From an uncultured Gammaproteobacteria bacterium (lineage in GTDB: Bacteria; Pseudomonadota; Gammaproteobacteria; Xanthomonadales; Xanthomonadaceae): 20,045 nucleotides of DNA. The position numbers and the translations under genes are program-made. The notes beneath the pieces were generated by a model. That model was given only the letters and a program-made list of their open reading frames with translations, did not search any database and had not been told where the DNA came from. Shown here piece by piece: positions 14,313 to 20,045 of this stretch. Every line of letters starts with the position of its first letter. Position 1 is the stretch's first letter. The DNA lies in assembly GCA_946885735.1 (NCBI GenBank), contig CAMPGW010000054.1, positions 1 to 20,045 of the forward strand. Direction: 5' to 3'.

Positions 14313-14323
14313 AGGCTCGCGAC

Positions 14324-15205
14324 ATGGCCCTGCGCCCGGATTTCCTGTCCGCCCTTGCCGCCTTCGAATCGGCCGCCCGGCACCAGAACTTCGCCCACGC
14401 GGCGGAGGAACTGCACCTGACGGCCAGCGCCGTCAGCCACCACGTGCGCAAGCTCGAGTCGCGACTGGGCGTGACCCTGTTCCAGCGCCTTGCGCGCGGC
14501 GTGTCGCTCACCGCCGAGGGCCGCCAGCTGGCCGATTCCGCCAGCAGCGCGATGGCCGACATGGAAGCGGTGCTCGGCGGCCTGCGCGCCGGCAAGGTGG
14601 ACGAGCAACGCCTGCGCATCAGCACGCTGCACTCGCTCACCTACGCCTGGCTGATGCCGCGGCTGCCGCGTTTCTTCGCGCGCCATCCCGGCGTGCACCT
14701 GAGCATCGACACCGATGTCGGCCTGGCGCGTTTCGAAGCGGGCGGCCACGACCTGGCGATTCGCCACGGACCCGGGCAATGGCCGGGCCTGGCTGCGCAT
14801 CACCTGATGGATGACGCGCTGTTCCCGGTGGCCGCGCCCTCGATGCCGGGGCTGGAAAAGGTGAAGACCGCCGCCGACGTCGCCCGCCTGCCGCTGATCA
14901 ACGACCTCGCGCGCCAGGGCTGGCACGACTGGCTGCGCAACGCCGGCGTGCACGGTGCGCAGTTGCCGCCCGCGCACGTGTTCAGCGACACCACCGATGC
15001 GCTCGAGGCCGCCGCGCACGGCCTCGGCGCCGCCTTGGCGCGCGAGAAGATCGTCACGCCGTGGCTCGCCGACGGCCGCCTGGTGCGCCTGCCCGGCCCA
15101 ACCGTGCCGACGCGTTGGAACTACTACATCGTGCATCCCGCGCATCGGCGTCCGCGGCCGGCGGCGCAGGTGTTCATCGACTGGCTGCTGGAGGAAGCAC
15201 GCTAG
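14324..15205 (+). CDS. LysR-type transcriptional regulator (GcvA-like subgroup)
   Basis: This 293-residue DNA-binding regulator has the standard two-part form: an N-terminal winged helix (LSALAAFESAARHQNFAHAA then LHLTASAVSHHVRKLESRLG, residues 8-49, and TLFQRLARGVSLTAEG, 51-66), a linker helix, and an effector-binding domain (about 95-290) starting LRISTLHSLTYAWLMPRLPRF. The opening and the phrase VTLFQR are closest in style to GcvA/AmpR-like members. The ATG follows GAGG eight bases upstream. It diverges from the EamA transporter, the usual layout for a LysR protein that controls its neighbour and itself. The co-inducer is unknown and the GcvA-like label refers only to sequence style, not to glycine cleavage control. 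114 bases separate it from the DUF2254 gene downstream. Confidence 0.93.
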   Translation: MALRPDFLSALAAFESAARHQNFAHAAEELHLTASAVSHHVRKLESRLGVTLFQRLARGVSLTAEGRQLADSASSAMADMEAVLGGLRAGKVDEQRLRISTLHSLTYAWLMPRLPRFFARHPGVHLSIDTDVGLARFEAGGHDLAIRHGPGQWPGLAAHHLMDDALFPVAAPSMPGLEKVKTAADVARLPLINDLARQGWHDWLRNAGVHGAQLPPAHVFSDTTDALEAAAHGLGAALAREKIVTPWLADGRLVRLPGPTVPTRWNYYIVHPAHRRPRPAAQVFIDWLLEEAR

Positions 15206-15281
15206 CACCGCGACCTGGCGCGACTCCCAACGGCAGCTGCACGCGGGCCCCGGCGCGCGCGCGGCGGCCGCACGGCACGCG

Positions 15282-15287
15282 TATGCT
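15282..15287 (+). promoter_or_regulatory. Candidate -10 element of the DUF2254 gene
   Basis: TATGCT stands 32 bases before the ATG at 15320, within otherwise very GC-rich spacer. No -35 match is seen at the usual distance. Confidence 0.35.
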
Positions 15288-15319
15288 TGGGAAGGACGAC
15301 ACGACAGCACGGAGGCTGC

Positions 15320-16594
15320 ATGTTCTCCCGCCTGCAGTGGTTGGCGCTGCAACTGTTCCGCAAGGTGTGGGTGCGCGTATCGGCGTTCACGGTGCTGGGC
15401 GTGGCGACCGCGCTGATCGCCTTGCTGGTGCGCCACTACATTCCCGGCGACTTGCCGGCCAAGATCGGCGCGAATGCCGTCGACAGCCTGCTCCACATCA
15501 TCGCCGTGAGCATGTTGTCGGTCACCATCTTCTCGCTGAGCACCATCGTTTCGGCGCTGGCCTCCGCGACCGCCCACGTGACGCCGCGCGCGACCTTGCT
15601 GCTGGCCTCGGACAGCAAGGCGCAGAACGCCCTGGCCACCTTCCTCGGCTCCTTCGTCTTCAGCCTGGTCGGCATCATCGGCTTGCAGACCGGCTTGTAC
15701 GGCAGCACCGGGCGCGTCGTGCTGTACGTGGTGACCTTGCTGGTGATCGTGCTGATCGTGCTGACCCTGTTGCGCTGGATCGACTACGTGCTGAGCCTGG
15801 GCCGGGTCGGTCCTACCAGCGAGCGCGTCGAAGCCGTTGCGATGCAGGCCATGACGCGCCGCCGGGACGCGCCCTACCTGGGCGGTCGGCGCCGTCCGGA
15901 TCGCAGGGCCGTGCCGGACGGCGGTTCCGCACTGCTGCCGGAGCGGATGGGTTTCGTCGGACATGTCGACATCGGCGAGATCCAGGCGCTGGCCGAGAAG
16001 CAGGGTCTCGAAGTGCACTTGGCCGTGCTCCCGGGTGGATTCACCAGTCCCGCGGAGCCCCTGGCCTACGTGGTGGGGACGGCGCCCGACGCCTGCCTGG
16101 CGGCGATCCGCGACGCCTTCACGGTGGACGACAACCGCAGCTTCGACCAGGACCCGCGCTTCGGCCTGCGCGTGCTGGCGGAGATCGCGATGCGTGCGCT
16201 GTCGCCTGCCCTGAACGATCCGGGCACCGCGATCGACCTGCTGAGCCGGGGCGCACGCGTCATCGCCGCGGGCGTGGCCGATCGCGACGACGCCGAGCCG
16301 GACTCGGCCGCCGTGGCCTGTCCGCGCGTGCATGTGCCGACCGAACACGTGGACGACCTGTTCGATGATTTCTTCGCGCCGATCAGCCGCGATGCCGCCG
16401 GCCATGTCGAGGTCGGCATCCACCTGCAGCAGGTGCTGGCCGCGCTGGGGCATCTTGGCGATGGCCGCTACCAGTCTGCTGCGCATCGCCACGCGCTGCA
16501 GGCCATGGCGCGGGCAAGGGCCGCGCTGTCGTCGCCCGAAGACCTGGCGCGACTGGAGAAGGCCGCCGCCAGCATGCCTCGGACCGCTTCGTAG
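15320..16594 (+). CDS. DUF2254-family integral membrane protein
   Basis: DUF2254 proteins are predicted inner-membrane proteins with no assigned function. This 424-residue member has four membrane segments in its first 160 residues (about 18-38, 54-78, 105-126 and 132-157). A long cytoplasmic or periplasmic part follows. The family signature MRALSPALNDPGTAIDLL (291-308) is present, preceded by DDNRSFDQDPRFGLRVLAEIA (270-290), which is similarly typical. The second hydrophobic segment contains SVTIFSLSTIVSALASATAH, also characteristic. The ATG at 15320 is chosen because GGAGG lies four bases upstream; the frame is open to 15287. The gene stands between a LysR regulator in the same direction and a convergent TPR gene, with no obvious functional link to either. 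Confidence 0.9.
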   Translation: MFSRLQWLALQLFRKVWVRVSAFTVLGVATALIALLVRHYIPGDLPAKIGANAVDSLLHIIAVSMLSVTIFSLSTIVSALASATAHVTPRATLLLASDSKAQNALATFLGSFVFSLVGIIGLQTGLYGSTGRVVLYVVTLLVIVLIVLTLLRWIDYVLSLGRVGPTSERVEAVAMQAMTRRRDAPYLGGRRRPDRRAVPDGGSALLPERMGFVGHVDIGEIQALAEKQGLEVHLAVLPGGFTSPAEPLAYVVGTAPDACLAAIRDAFTVDDNRSFDQDPRFGLRVLAEIAMRALSPALNDPGTAIDLLSRGARVIAAGVADRDDAEPDSAAVACPRVHVPTEHVDDLFDDFFAPISRDAAGHVEVGIHLQQVLAALGHLGDGRYQSAAHRHALQAMARARAALSSPEDLARLEKAAASMPRTAS

Positions 16595-16600
16595 CGGGGT

Positions 16601-16622
16601 GGCCGGGCGAGAACGCCTGGCC
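16601..16622. terminator. Possible hairpin between convergent genes
   Basis: GGCCGGGCG (16601-16609) can pair with CGCCTGGCC (16614-16622), including one G-U pair, around the loop AGAA. It lies in the 47-base gap between the stops of the DUF2254 and TPR genes. There is no T-run on either side, so it is at best a weak or protein-assisted terminator. Confidence 0.35.
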
Positions 16623-16641
16623 GTCGCAAAGGCGAGGCGAT

Positions 16642-17463
16642 TCAGCGCTTGCGCGCGTTCCGGATGCGCGCCGCTTCCTGCATGCCGCGCTCGATGGCGG
16701 CCCGGTCCGGCCAGCCGTAGCGCCGGGCTGCGGGATAGACCACTTCGGCATACTCCATGGTTCCCGCCAGCAACTCCATCTGCGCCCATGCGAACAGCAT
16801 CTCGGCGACGATGGGGTCGGGCGCGGCGACGAACTGCGCGCGCTCGCGCGCCTGCATCAGAAGTGCGCCACGAAGATGCTGCGCCGACACCGGATGCCCG
16901 TCGTTGCCGGCCGGCATGCGCGACGGCAAGCGCGGCAGCGGCCCGGGGCCGAAATCCAGCGCGAGCACCCGCGGGCGCTGCTGCAGCTTGGCCTCCAGGA
17001 TCGCCGCGTGCAGCCACTCGGAGCCGGCGTGGTCCTCGGTATTGCGCTCGATGCCCTGGCGGACCCAGTACAGCGCCCGGCGGGTGTCGCCGGCGAGCTC
17101 ATAGGCGGTGCCGAGGTTGGGCGCGGTCTGCCAGCGGCCCGGGAAGCGGCGCTCCACCGAGTGCAGCAGGGCGATCGCGTCCCGGACCTTGCCCAGGCGG
17201 ATCAGCACGACCGCGAGCTGGTTGAGGTTGTCGAAGTTCGGTTCGCGCTGGACGTCCGTGATGACCGAATCCCGCCAGCCGAAGACCCACGCGGGCGTGC
17301 GGGTCGGCGTCACCAGCCCCGCGCGCACGTCTTCCACGGTGGCGAAGAGTGCAACCTGGTGGCCGCTCGGGCTGGTCCCGGTTTCGTTGATGCAGGCCAG
17401 GGCGCTGCCCGCGGCGGCGAGCGTGGCAAAAACGATTGCGAGCAGCCTGCGCTTGTCGGACAT
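16642..17463 (-). CDS. Exported TPR-containing protein of unknown function
   Basis: This 273-residue protein has a signal peptide (1-23, ending ALA before C24). The lipoprotein box is imperfect, so whether C24 is lipidated is uncertain. Two tetratricopeptide-like helical pairs are visible: NLNQLAVVLIRLGKVRDAIALLHSVERRFPG (79-109) and APNLGTAYELAGDTRRALYWVRQGIERN (114-141). They are followed by NTEDHAGSEWLHAAILEAKL (141-160), a short proline-rich turn and a helical C-terminus rich in Ala and Arg. TPR proteins usually mediate protein contacts. The start at 17463 is well supported by GGAGG six bases upstream. It diverges from the PaiB-type gene over 82 bases. I cannot assign a role. Confidence 0.85.
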   Translation of the reverse strand: MSDKRRLLAIVFATLAAAGSALACINETGTSPSGHQVALFATVEDVRAGLVTPTRTPAWVFGWRDSVITDVQREPNFDNLNQLAVVLIRLGKVRDAIALLHSVERRFPGRWQTAPNLGTAYELAGDTRRALYWVRQGIERNTEDHAGSEWLHAAILEAKLQQRPRVLALDFGPGPLPRLPSRMPAGNDGHPVSAQHLRGALLMQARERAQFVAAPDPIVAEMLFAWAQMELLAGTMEYAEVVYPAARRYGWPDRAAIERGMQEAARIRNARKR

Positions 17464-17490
17464 CCGGAACCTCCGCGTGATCCGACGCCC

Positions 17491-17523
17491 ATCCTAGCGG
17501 GTTGGCTTGTCCTGGCCTATCGT
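17491..17523. promoter_or_regulatory. Candidate back-to-back -10 elements for the TPR and PaiB-type genes
   Basis: On the minus strand TAGGAT (17496 to 17491) is 28 bases before the TPR start; on the plus strand TATCGT (17518-17523) is 22 bases before the PaiB-type start. Both would give short leaders that contain the ribosome-binding sites (GGAGG and GAGG). No good -35 is seen for either. Confidence 0.35.
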
Positions 17524-17545
17524 TACCGGGTCTGAGGAACTTCCC

Positions 17546-18166
17546 ATGTACCTGCCTGCGCCCTTCACCGCACCGGCCGCCGACGAGCTGCACCGCCTGA
17601 TCGCCGCGCATCCGCTCGGCATGCTGGTGGCGCAGACGACGAACGGCCTGGACGCGGTGCATATCCCTTTCCTGTTCGATCCCGCGCGTGCGGACGCGAT
17701 GCACGCGCACGTCGCTCGCGCCAACCCGTTCTGGCAGCAGGTCGCCGACGGCGCCGAGGTGCTGGTGGTGTTCCGCGGCGTGGACGGTTACATGTCGCCG
17801 AACTGGTACCCGAGCAAGGCCGAGACCCACCGCCACGTGCCGACCTGGAACTACGAGGTGGTGCACGTGCACGGTCGCCTGCGGATTCGCGACGACATGC
17901 GCTTCGTGCGCGGCGTGGTCGCGCGCCTGACGCGGGTGCACGAAGCGGCGCAACCGGTGCCGTGGAAGATGGGCGACGCGCCGGCGGACTACCTGGACGA
18001 GCAACTGGCGAAGATCGTCGGCCTCGAGGTCGAGGTCACGCGCATGGAAGGAAAGCGCAAGCTCAGCCAGAATCGCGATGCGCGTGATTTCGCCGCCATC
18101 CTGCAGGCGCTGGAGGAGGGCGGCCAGCACGCACTGGCCGCCGAGATGGCGCGCACGCGCGACTGA
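17546..18166 (+). CDS. PaiB-family FMN-binding protein (putative transcriptional regulator)
   Basis: PaiB of Bacillus was described as a negative regulator of sporulation and protease genes; the family has a flavin-reductase-like split-barrel fold. The 206-residue protein has full family length and motifs: MYLPAPF at the start, AAHPLGMLV (20-28), HIPFLFD (39-45), GYMSPNWYPSKAETHRHVPT (81-100) with WNYEVVHVHG next (101-110), and EGKRKLSQNR (168-177) near the C-terminus. The ATG at 17546 follows GAGG with suitable spacing and begins the conserved motif. There is no PaiA acetyltransferase gene beside it. Its stop codon abuts, without spacer, the stop of the convergent Met/His-rich gene. Whether it regulates transcription in this organism is unproven. 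Confidence 0.92.
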   Translation: MYLPAPFTAPAADELHRLIAAHPLGMLVAQTTNGLDAVHIPFLFDPARADAMHAHVARANPFWQQVADGAEVLVVFRGVDGYMSPNWYPSKAETHRHVPTWNYEVVHVHGRLRIRDDMRFVRGVVARLTRVHEAAQPVPWKMGDAPADYLDEQLAKIVGLEVEVTRMEGKRKLSQNRDARDFAAILQALEEGGQHALAAEMARTRD

Positions 18167-18592
18167 TCAGTTCGCGGGCGGCGTTTCCGCGGGCGGCTTG
18201 CCATGTTGCCCGTGCTTGCCGTGCTGCATTCCTTGCTGCATTCCTTGCTGCATGCCCTTGCACTGGGGCGACGGGCCCGGCACCAGTTCGACGCCGCGAT
18301 CCTTCGCGCGCTGCTGCATCATCGCGTGGTGCTGCGCGCGGTAGGCCTGGCGTTCCTCCTCGGTGGCCAGGCCCTGCATGTGCGCGCGGTTCTGGGCGTG
18401 CTCGGCCTCGCTCATCAATTCGCAACCGTGGACCTGCTTCGCCTTGGCCGCGGAGGCAGGAGGGATGGCATGGTCGTCGGCTGCGTGCGACGTTGCTGCC
18501 GGCGCGGGCGCGGGCGTCGTCTGCGCGAACGCGGGAAGCACGAGCGCGAGCAGCAGCAGCGGGGCCAGCAGCAGGGGGGCGGACTTGTTCAT
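18167..18592 (-). CDS. Small Met/His-rich periplasmic protein of unknown function
   Basis: This 141-residue protein has a strong signal peptide (1-23, LPAFA-Q), an Ala/Pro/Thr spacer (24-50), a conserved-looking core with ELMSEAEHAQNRAHMQGL and EEERQAYRAQHHAMMQQRAK followed by DRGVEL (about 58-104), and a low-complexity tail GMQQGMQQGMQHGKHGQHGK. Methionine and histidine dominate the core and tail; two cysteines are also present (in HGCEL and SPQCKG). Met/His-rich periplasmic proteins often bind copper or silver, but no copper gene lies nearby, so metal binding is only a hypothesis. The core also resembles helical-hairpin, Spy/CpxP-like stress proteins in composition. The ATG at 18592 has AGGTGA upstream and begins the signal sequence; the frame is open to 18652. 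Confidence 0.82.
   Translation of the reverse strand: MNKSAPLLLAPLLLLALVLPAFAQTTPAPAPAATSHAADDHAIPPASAAKAKQVHGCELMSEAEHAQNRAHMQGLATEEERQAYRAQHHAMMQQRAKDRGVELVPGPSPQCKGMQQGMQQGMQHGKHGQHGKPPAETPPAN
18222..18256 (-). repeat. 12-bp tandem repeat coding GMQQ units
   Basis: The plus-strand unit TGCTGCATTCCT occurs at 18222-18233 and 18234-18245, followed by an 11-base variant copy (TGCTGCATGCC). It encodes GMQQ-GMQQ-GMQH in the C-terminal tail of the Met/His-rich protein. Copy-number change would keep the frame and alter the number of methionines. Confidence 0.85.
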
Positions 18593-18680
18593 GGGATCAC
18601 CTGGGCGAAGGCTTGGGTCCACGAAGGATGCGCTCCCTGGTGCGCATTGCATTGACCCCGGTCAAACCGCGGGCTCAAGG

Positions 18681-18711
18681 TTGACCTGCCCGACGGATTG
18701 GGCGCTACCAT
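18681..18711 (+). promoter_or_regulatory. Candidate promoter of the alpha/beta hydrolase gene, probably leaderless
   Basis: TTGACC (18681-18686) is a near-consensus -35 and TACCAT (18706-18711) a plausible -10, 19 bases apart. The -10 ends six bases before the ATG at 18718, so transcription would begin at or next to the A of the start codon. No ribosome-binding site is present in the short interval (CCCGGC). Confidence 0.5.
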
Positions 18712-18717
18712 CCCGGC

Positions 18718-19632
18718 ATGGCGGAGCGGGCACACCGGTGGCGTTGGTTGGGGGCGGTCCTGCTGCTGTGCGGCATGGCAGTCGCCGCGTCGGCGTCGCC
18801 GCTCAAGCGCGTCGTCGCCAACGGCGCCGAGTTCCACTACGTCGAGTCCGGCACCGGCGAGCCGCTGATCCTGCTGCACGGCGGGCAGGGCGACTACCGC
18901 TCGATGGCCGCCCAGGCCGAGGCGCTGTCGAAACGCTATCGCGTGATCGCGTACAGCAGGCGTTACCACTACCCCAACGACAACGCGCTCCCCGCGACCT
19001 ATCGCTCCGGCTACGCAGACGCGGAGGACCTGGCTGCCATCGTCCAGGCGCTGGAGCTCGGCCGCGTCCATCTGGTCGGCACCTCCGCCGGCGCGCTGAC
19101 CGCCCTGCTGTACGCAGTGGAGCAACCCGCGCGTGTGCGTAGCCTGGTGCTCGCGGAGCCTCCCATCCACCACTGGGCAAGCCAGGATCCGGCGGGCAGC
19201 CCCTTGTATGACGCGTTCATGGCCAAGGTCTGGGTGCCCGCCGGCCAGGCATTCGCGCGCGACGATGCCGTGGCCGGCATGCGAATCCTCGTCGACGGAT
19301 TCGCCGGGGCGCCGCGTTTCGGCGCACTCTCGCCGGCGGCGCGCGCGGTGGCGCTGCAAAACGCCCGCTTCTTCCAGGCGGCGACGGCCTCGCGCGATCC
19401 ATTCCCGGCGGTCGACCGCCGCCGCGTGTCGCGCCTGCGGATGCCGATCCTGCTTGTCAGCGGCGAACGGACGGTTCCACTGCATCGCTTCGTCAACGCC
19501 GAGCTCGCCAGGGTCCTGCCTCGGGCAAAAACCGTGACGATCGCCGGCGCCGGCCACGGCGCCGCCCGGGAGCAGCCCGAAGCTTTCAACGCGGCCGTCG
19601 TCGGCTTCCTTTCCCGGCTGCCGGAACGCTGA
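18718..19632 (+). CDS. Exported alpha/beta hydrolase
   Basis: This 304-residue protein has an N-terminal hydrophobic segment (about 9-27) that reads as a signal peptide or membrane anchor. The hydrolase core follows: PLILLHGGQGDYRSM (49-63) with the oxyanion HGG, YRVIAYSRRYHYPND (74-88), the nucleophile elbow HLVGTSAGALTALLYA with S123 (118-133), and H280 in AGAGHGAAREQPEAF. The third triad member is not obvious: the usual Gly-x-x-Asp stretch is LLVSGERTVPLHRF (245-258), with glutamate E250 but no aspartate. Typical activities are ester, lactone or haloalkane hydrolysis; the substrate is unknown. The ATG at 18718 lies right after a -10-like element, consistent with a leaderless message. Its TGA abuts the stop of the convergent second hydrolase without any gap. 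Confidence 0.9.
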   Translation: MAERAHRWRWLGAVLLLCGMAVAASASPLKRVVANGAEFHYVESGTGEPLILLHGGQGDYRSMAAQAEALSKRYRVIAYSRRYHYPNDNALPATYRSGYADAEDLAAIVQALELGRVHLVGTSAGALTALLYAVEQPARVRSLVLAEPPIHHWASQDPAGSPLYDAFMAKVWVPAGQAFARDDAVAGMRILVDGFAGAPRFGALSPAARAVALQNARFFQAATASRDPFPAVDRRRVSRLRMPILLVSGERTVPLHRFVNAELARVLPRAKTVTIAGAGHGAAREQPEAFNAAVVGFLSRLPER

Positions 19633-20045
19633 TCATTTGCCTGGCGGGGAGTAGAGCCCGGCGAGCCCGTCCAGCGCGAACGCCATCTTTTCGCGCTGGG
19701 CCATGCACGCCAGGTCCGGCGCGCGTCCAGGGTTGGCGAGGAAGGCCACGCCGATGCCGCGCGTGCAGTCGTCGCGGCCCATCGGTGCGTGCGCGGCGTC
19801 GGGCACTTCCACCACGGTGGCGTTCTCGAGGAAGCGCAGCGCGTGGTAGGCGTCCACGACCGGCACCGCGGGGTCGAGCCCGCCGGCGTACATCAGCGTC
19901 GGGATGCGGCTGGCAACGGGCGCGAAGAAGGACGCGTCCGCGAAGCCGGGTCGGTAGGCCGCGCACAGCCGGTCGAAAGCGTCGTCGGGCGCTGCCGACA
20001 CCAGCGCGGGGTACAGCGCCCGCGCGCGGGCGTAGGCATCGCGCG
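19633..20045 (-). CDS. Alpha/beta hydrolase with TAP-like C-terminal domain (partial)
   Basis: The frame is open from the stop (19635 to 19633) to the right edge of the window, so the N-terminal part and nucleophile are outside. About 137 codons are visible. They contain the aspartate motif PTLMYAGGLDPAVPVVDAY, the histidine motif VEVPDAAHAPMG and a cysteine pair in DDCTRGIGVAFLANPGRAPDLAC. This spacing, with a Cys before and after the last helix, is the TAP-like C-terminal domain found in exported tripeptidyl aminopeptidase-like hydrolases of Streptomyces and Lysobacterales. A GTG at 20001 could be read as a start, but the fold requires an upstream core, and the frame continues RDAYARARALYPALVSA from the edge. 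An exported peptidase or esterase is likely. Confidence 0.85.
   Translation of the reverse strand, partial: RDAYARARALYPALVSAAPDDAFDRLCAAYRPGFADASFFAPVASRIPTLMYAGGLDPAVPVVDAYHALRFLENATVVEVPDAAHAPMGRDDCTRGIGVAFLANPGRAPDLACMAQREKMAFALDGLAGLYSPPGK

Noticed and set aside
16601..16622. Strong intrinsic terminator
   Set aside because: The hairpin is good but neither strand has a T-run after it; kept only as a weak candidate.
14216..17017. A 933-codon open frame on the minus strand opposite the LysR and DUF2254 genes
   Set aside because: It runs antisense to two genes with clear family motifs and through intergenic DNA; its translation is Arg/His/Gln-rich without domains. Long open antisense frames are expected in GC-rich DNA.
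1..20045. A defence island, prophage, biosynthetic cluster or mobile element
   Set aside because: No nuclease, helicase, toxin-antitoxin, integrase, transposase, synthase or carrier protein was recognised, and base composition looks even throughout.

Overview
The window is GC-rich chromosomal DNA, densely packed with genes on both strands and with short spacers. The gene set suggests a gammaproteobacterium of the Lysobacterales (Xanthomonadaceae-like, for example Lysobacter or Luteimonas relatives). Pointers are an OmpA-type barrel with a thrombospondin-3-like calcium motif, a DUF2058 (YaiL-type) protein, a DUF2254 membrane protein, an S9A prolyl oligopeptidase and many exported hydrolases. 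This taxonomic call is inference from gene families, not from a search. I see no rRNA, tRNA, CRISPR array, insertion sequence or phage gene. No gene-free stretch exceeds 300 bases; the longest is 2516-2790 (275 bases) and holds a divergent promoter region.

Layout. 1-170 is the 3' end of an unrecognised gene. 193-1590 (-) is an exported amidohydrolase and 1709-2515 (-) an outer-membrane barrel protein followed by a clear intrinsic terminator. 2791-3606 (+) is a periplasmic L,D-transpeptidase-like protein whose tail overlaps a five-gene leftward cluster (7482 to 3578). That cluster reads 3-hydroxyisobutyrate dehydrogenase-like enzyme, APC amino-acid permease, LysE-type exporter, ArsR-type regulator and GFA-type zinc protein; junctions are 16 bases or less, three of them overlaps. 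Divergent from it is a DinB/VOC gene pair (7658-8582, +), then an exported prolyl oligopeptidase (8670-10847, +), a DUF2058 gene (10869-11417, -) and a class-C-beta-lactamase-fold protein with altered catalytic residues (11533-13278, +). An EamA/DMT exporter (13299-14219, -) and a LysR regulator (14324-15205, +) diverge from a 104-base region with operator-like dyads. Then come a DUF2254 membrane protein (+), a secreted TPR protein (-), a PaiB-type FMN-binding regulator (+), a small Met/His-rich periplasmic protein (-), an exported alpha/beta hydrolase (+) and the 3' end of a second, TAP-like alpha/beta hydrolase (-).

How the genes work together. The only multi-gene unit with a coherent theme is the permease/exporter/ArsR/GFA/dehydrogenase cluster, which looks like regulated amino-acid or amine traffic coupled to aldehyde or acid redox chemistry. 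The LysR/EamA pair is a typical regulator-target arrangement. The rest looks like individually transcribed housekeeping and cell-envelope genes, several preceded by a TATNNT-type -10 element. I did not find a convincing new defence, mobile or biosynthetic system. The most unusual items are the five-gene cluster, the serine-hydrolase-fold protein with SxxR in place of SxxK, the barrel protein lacking an OmpA peptidoglycan-binding domain with a G8 tract in its leader, and a probable leaderless transcript at 18718.
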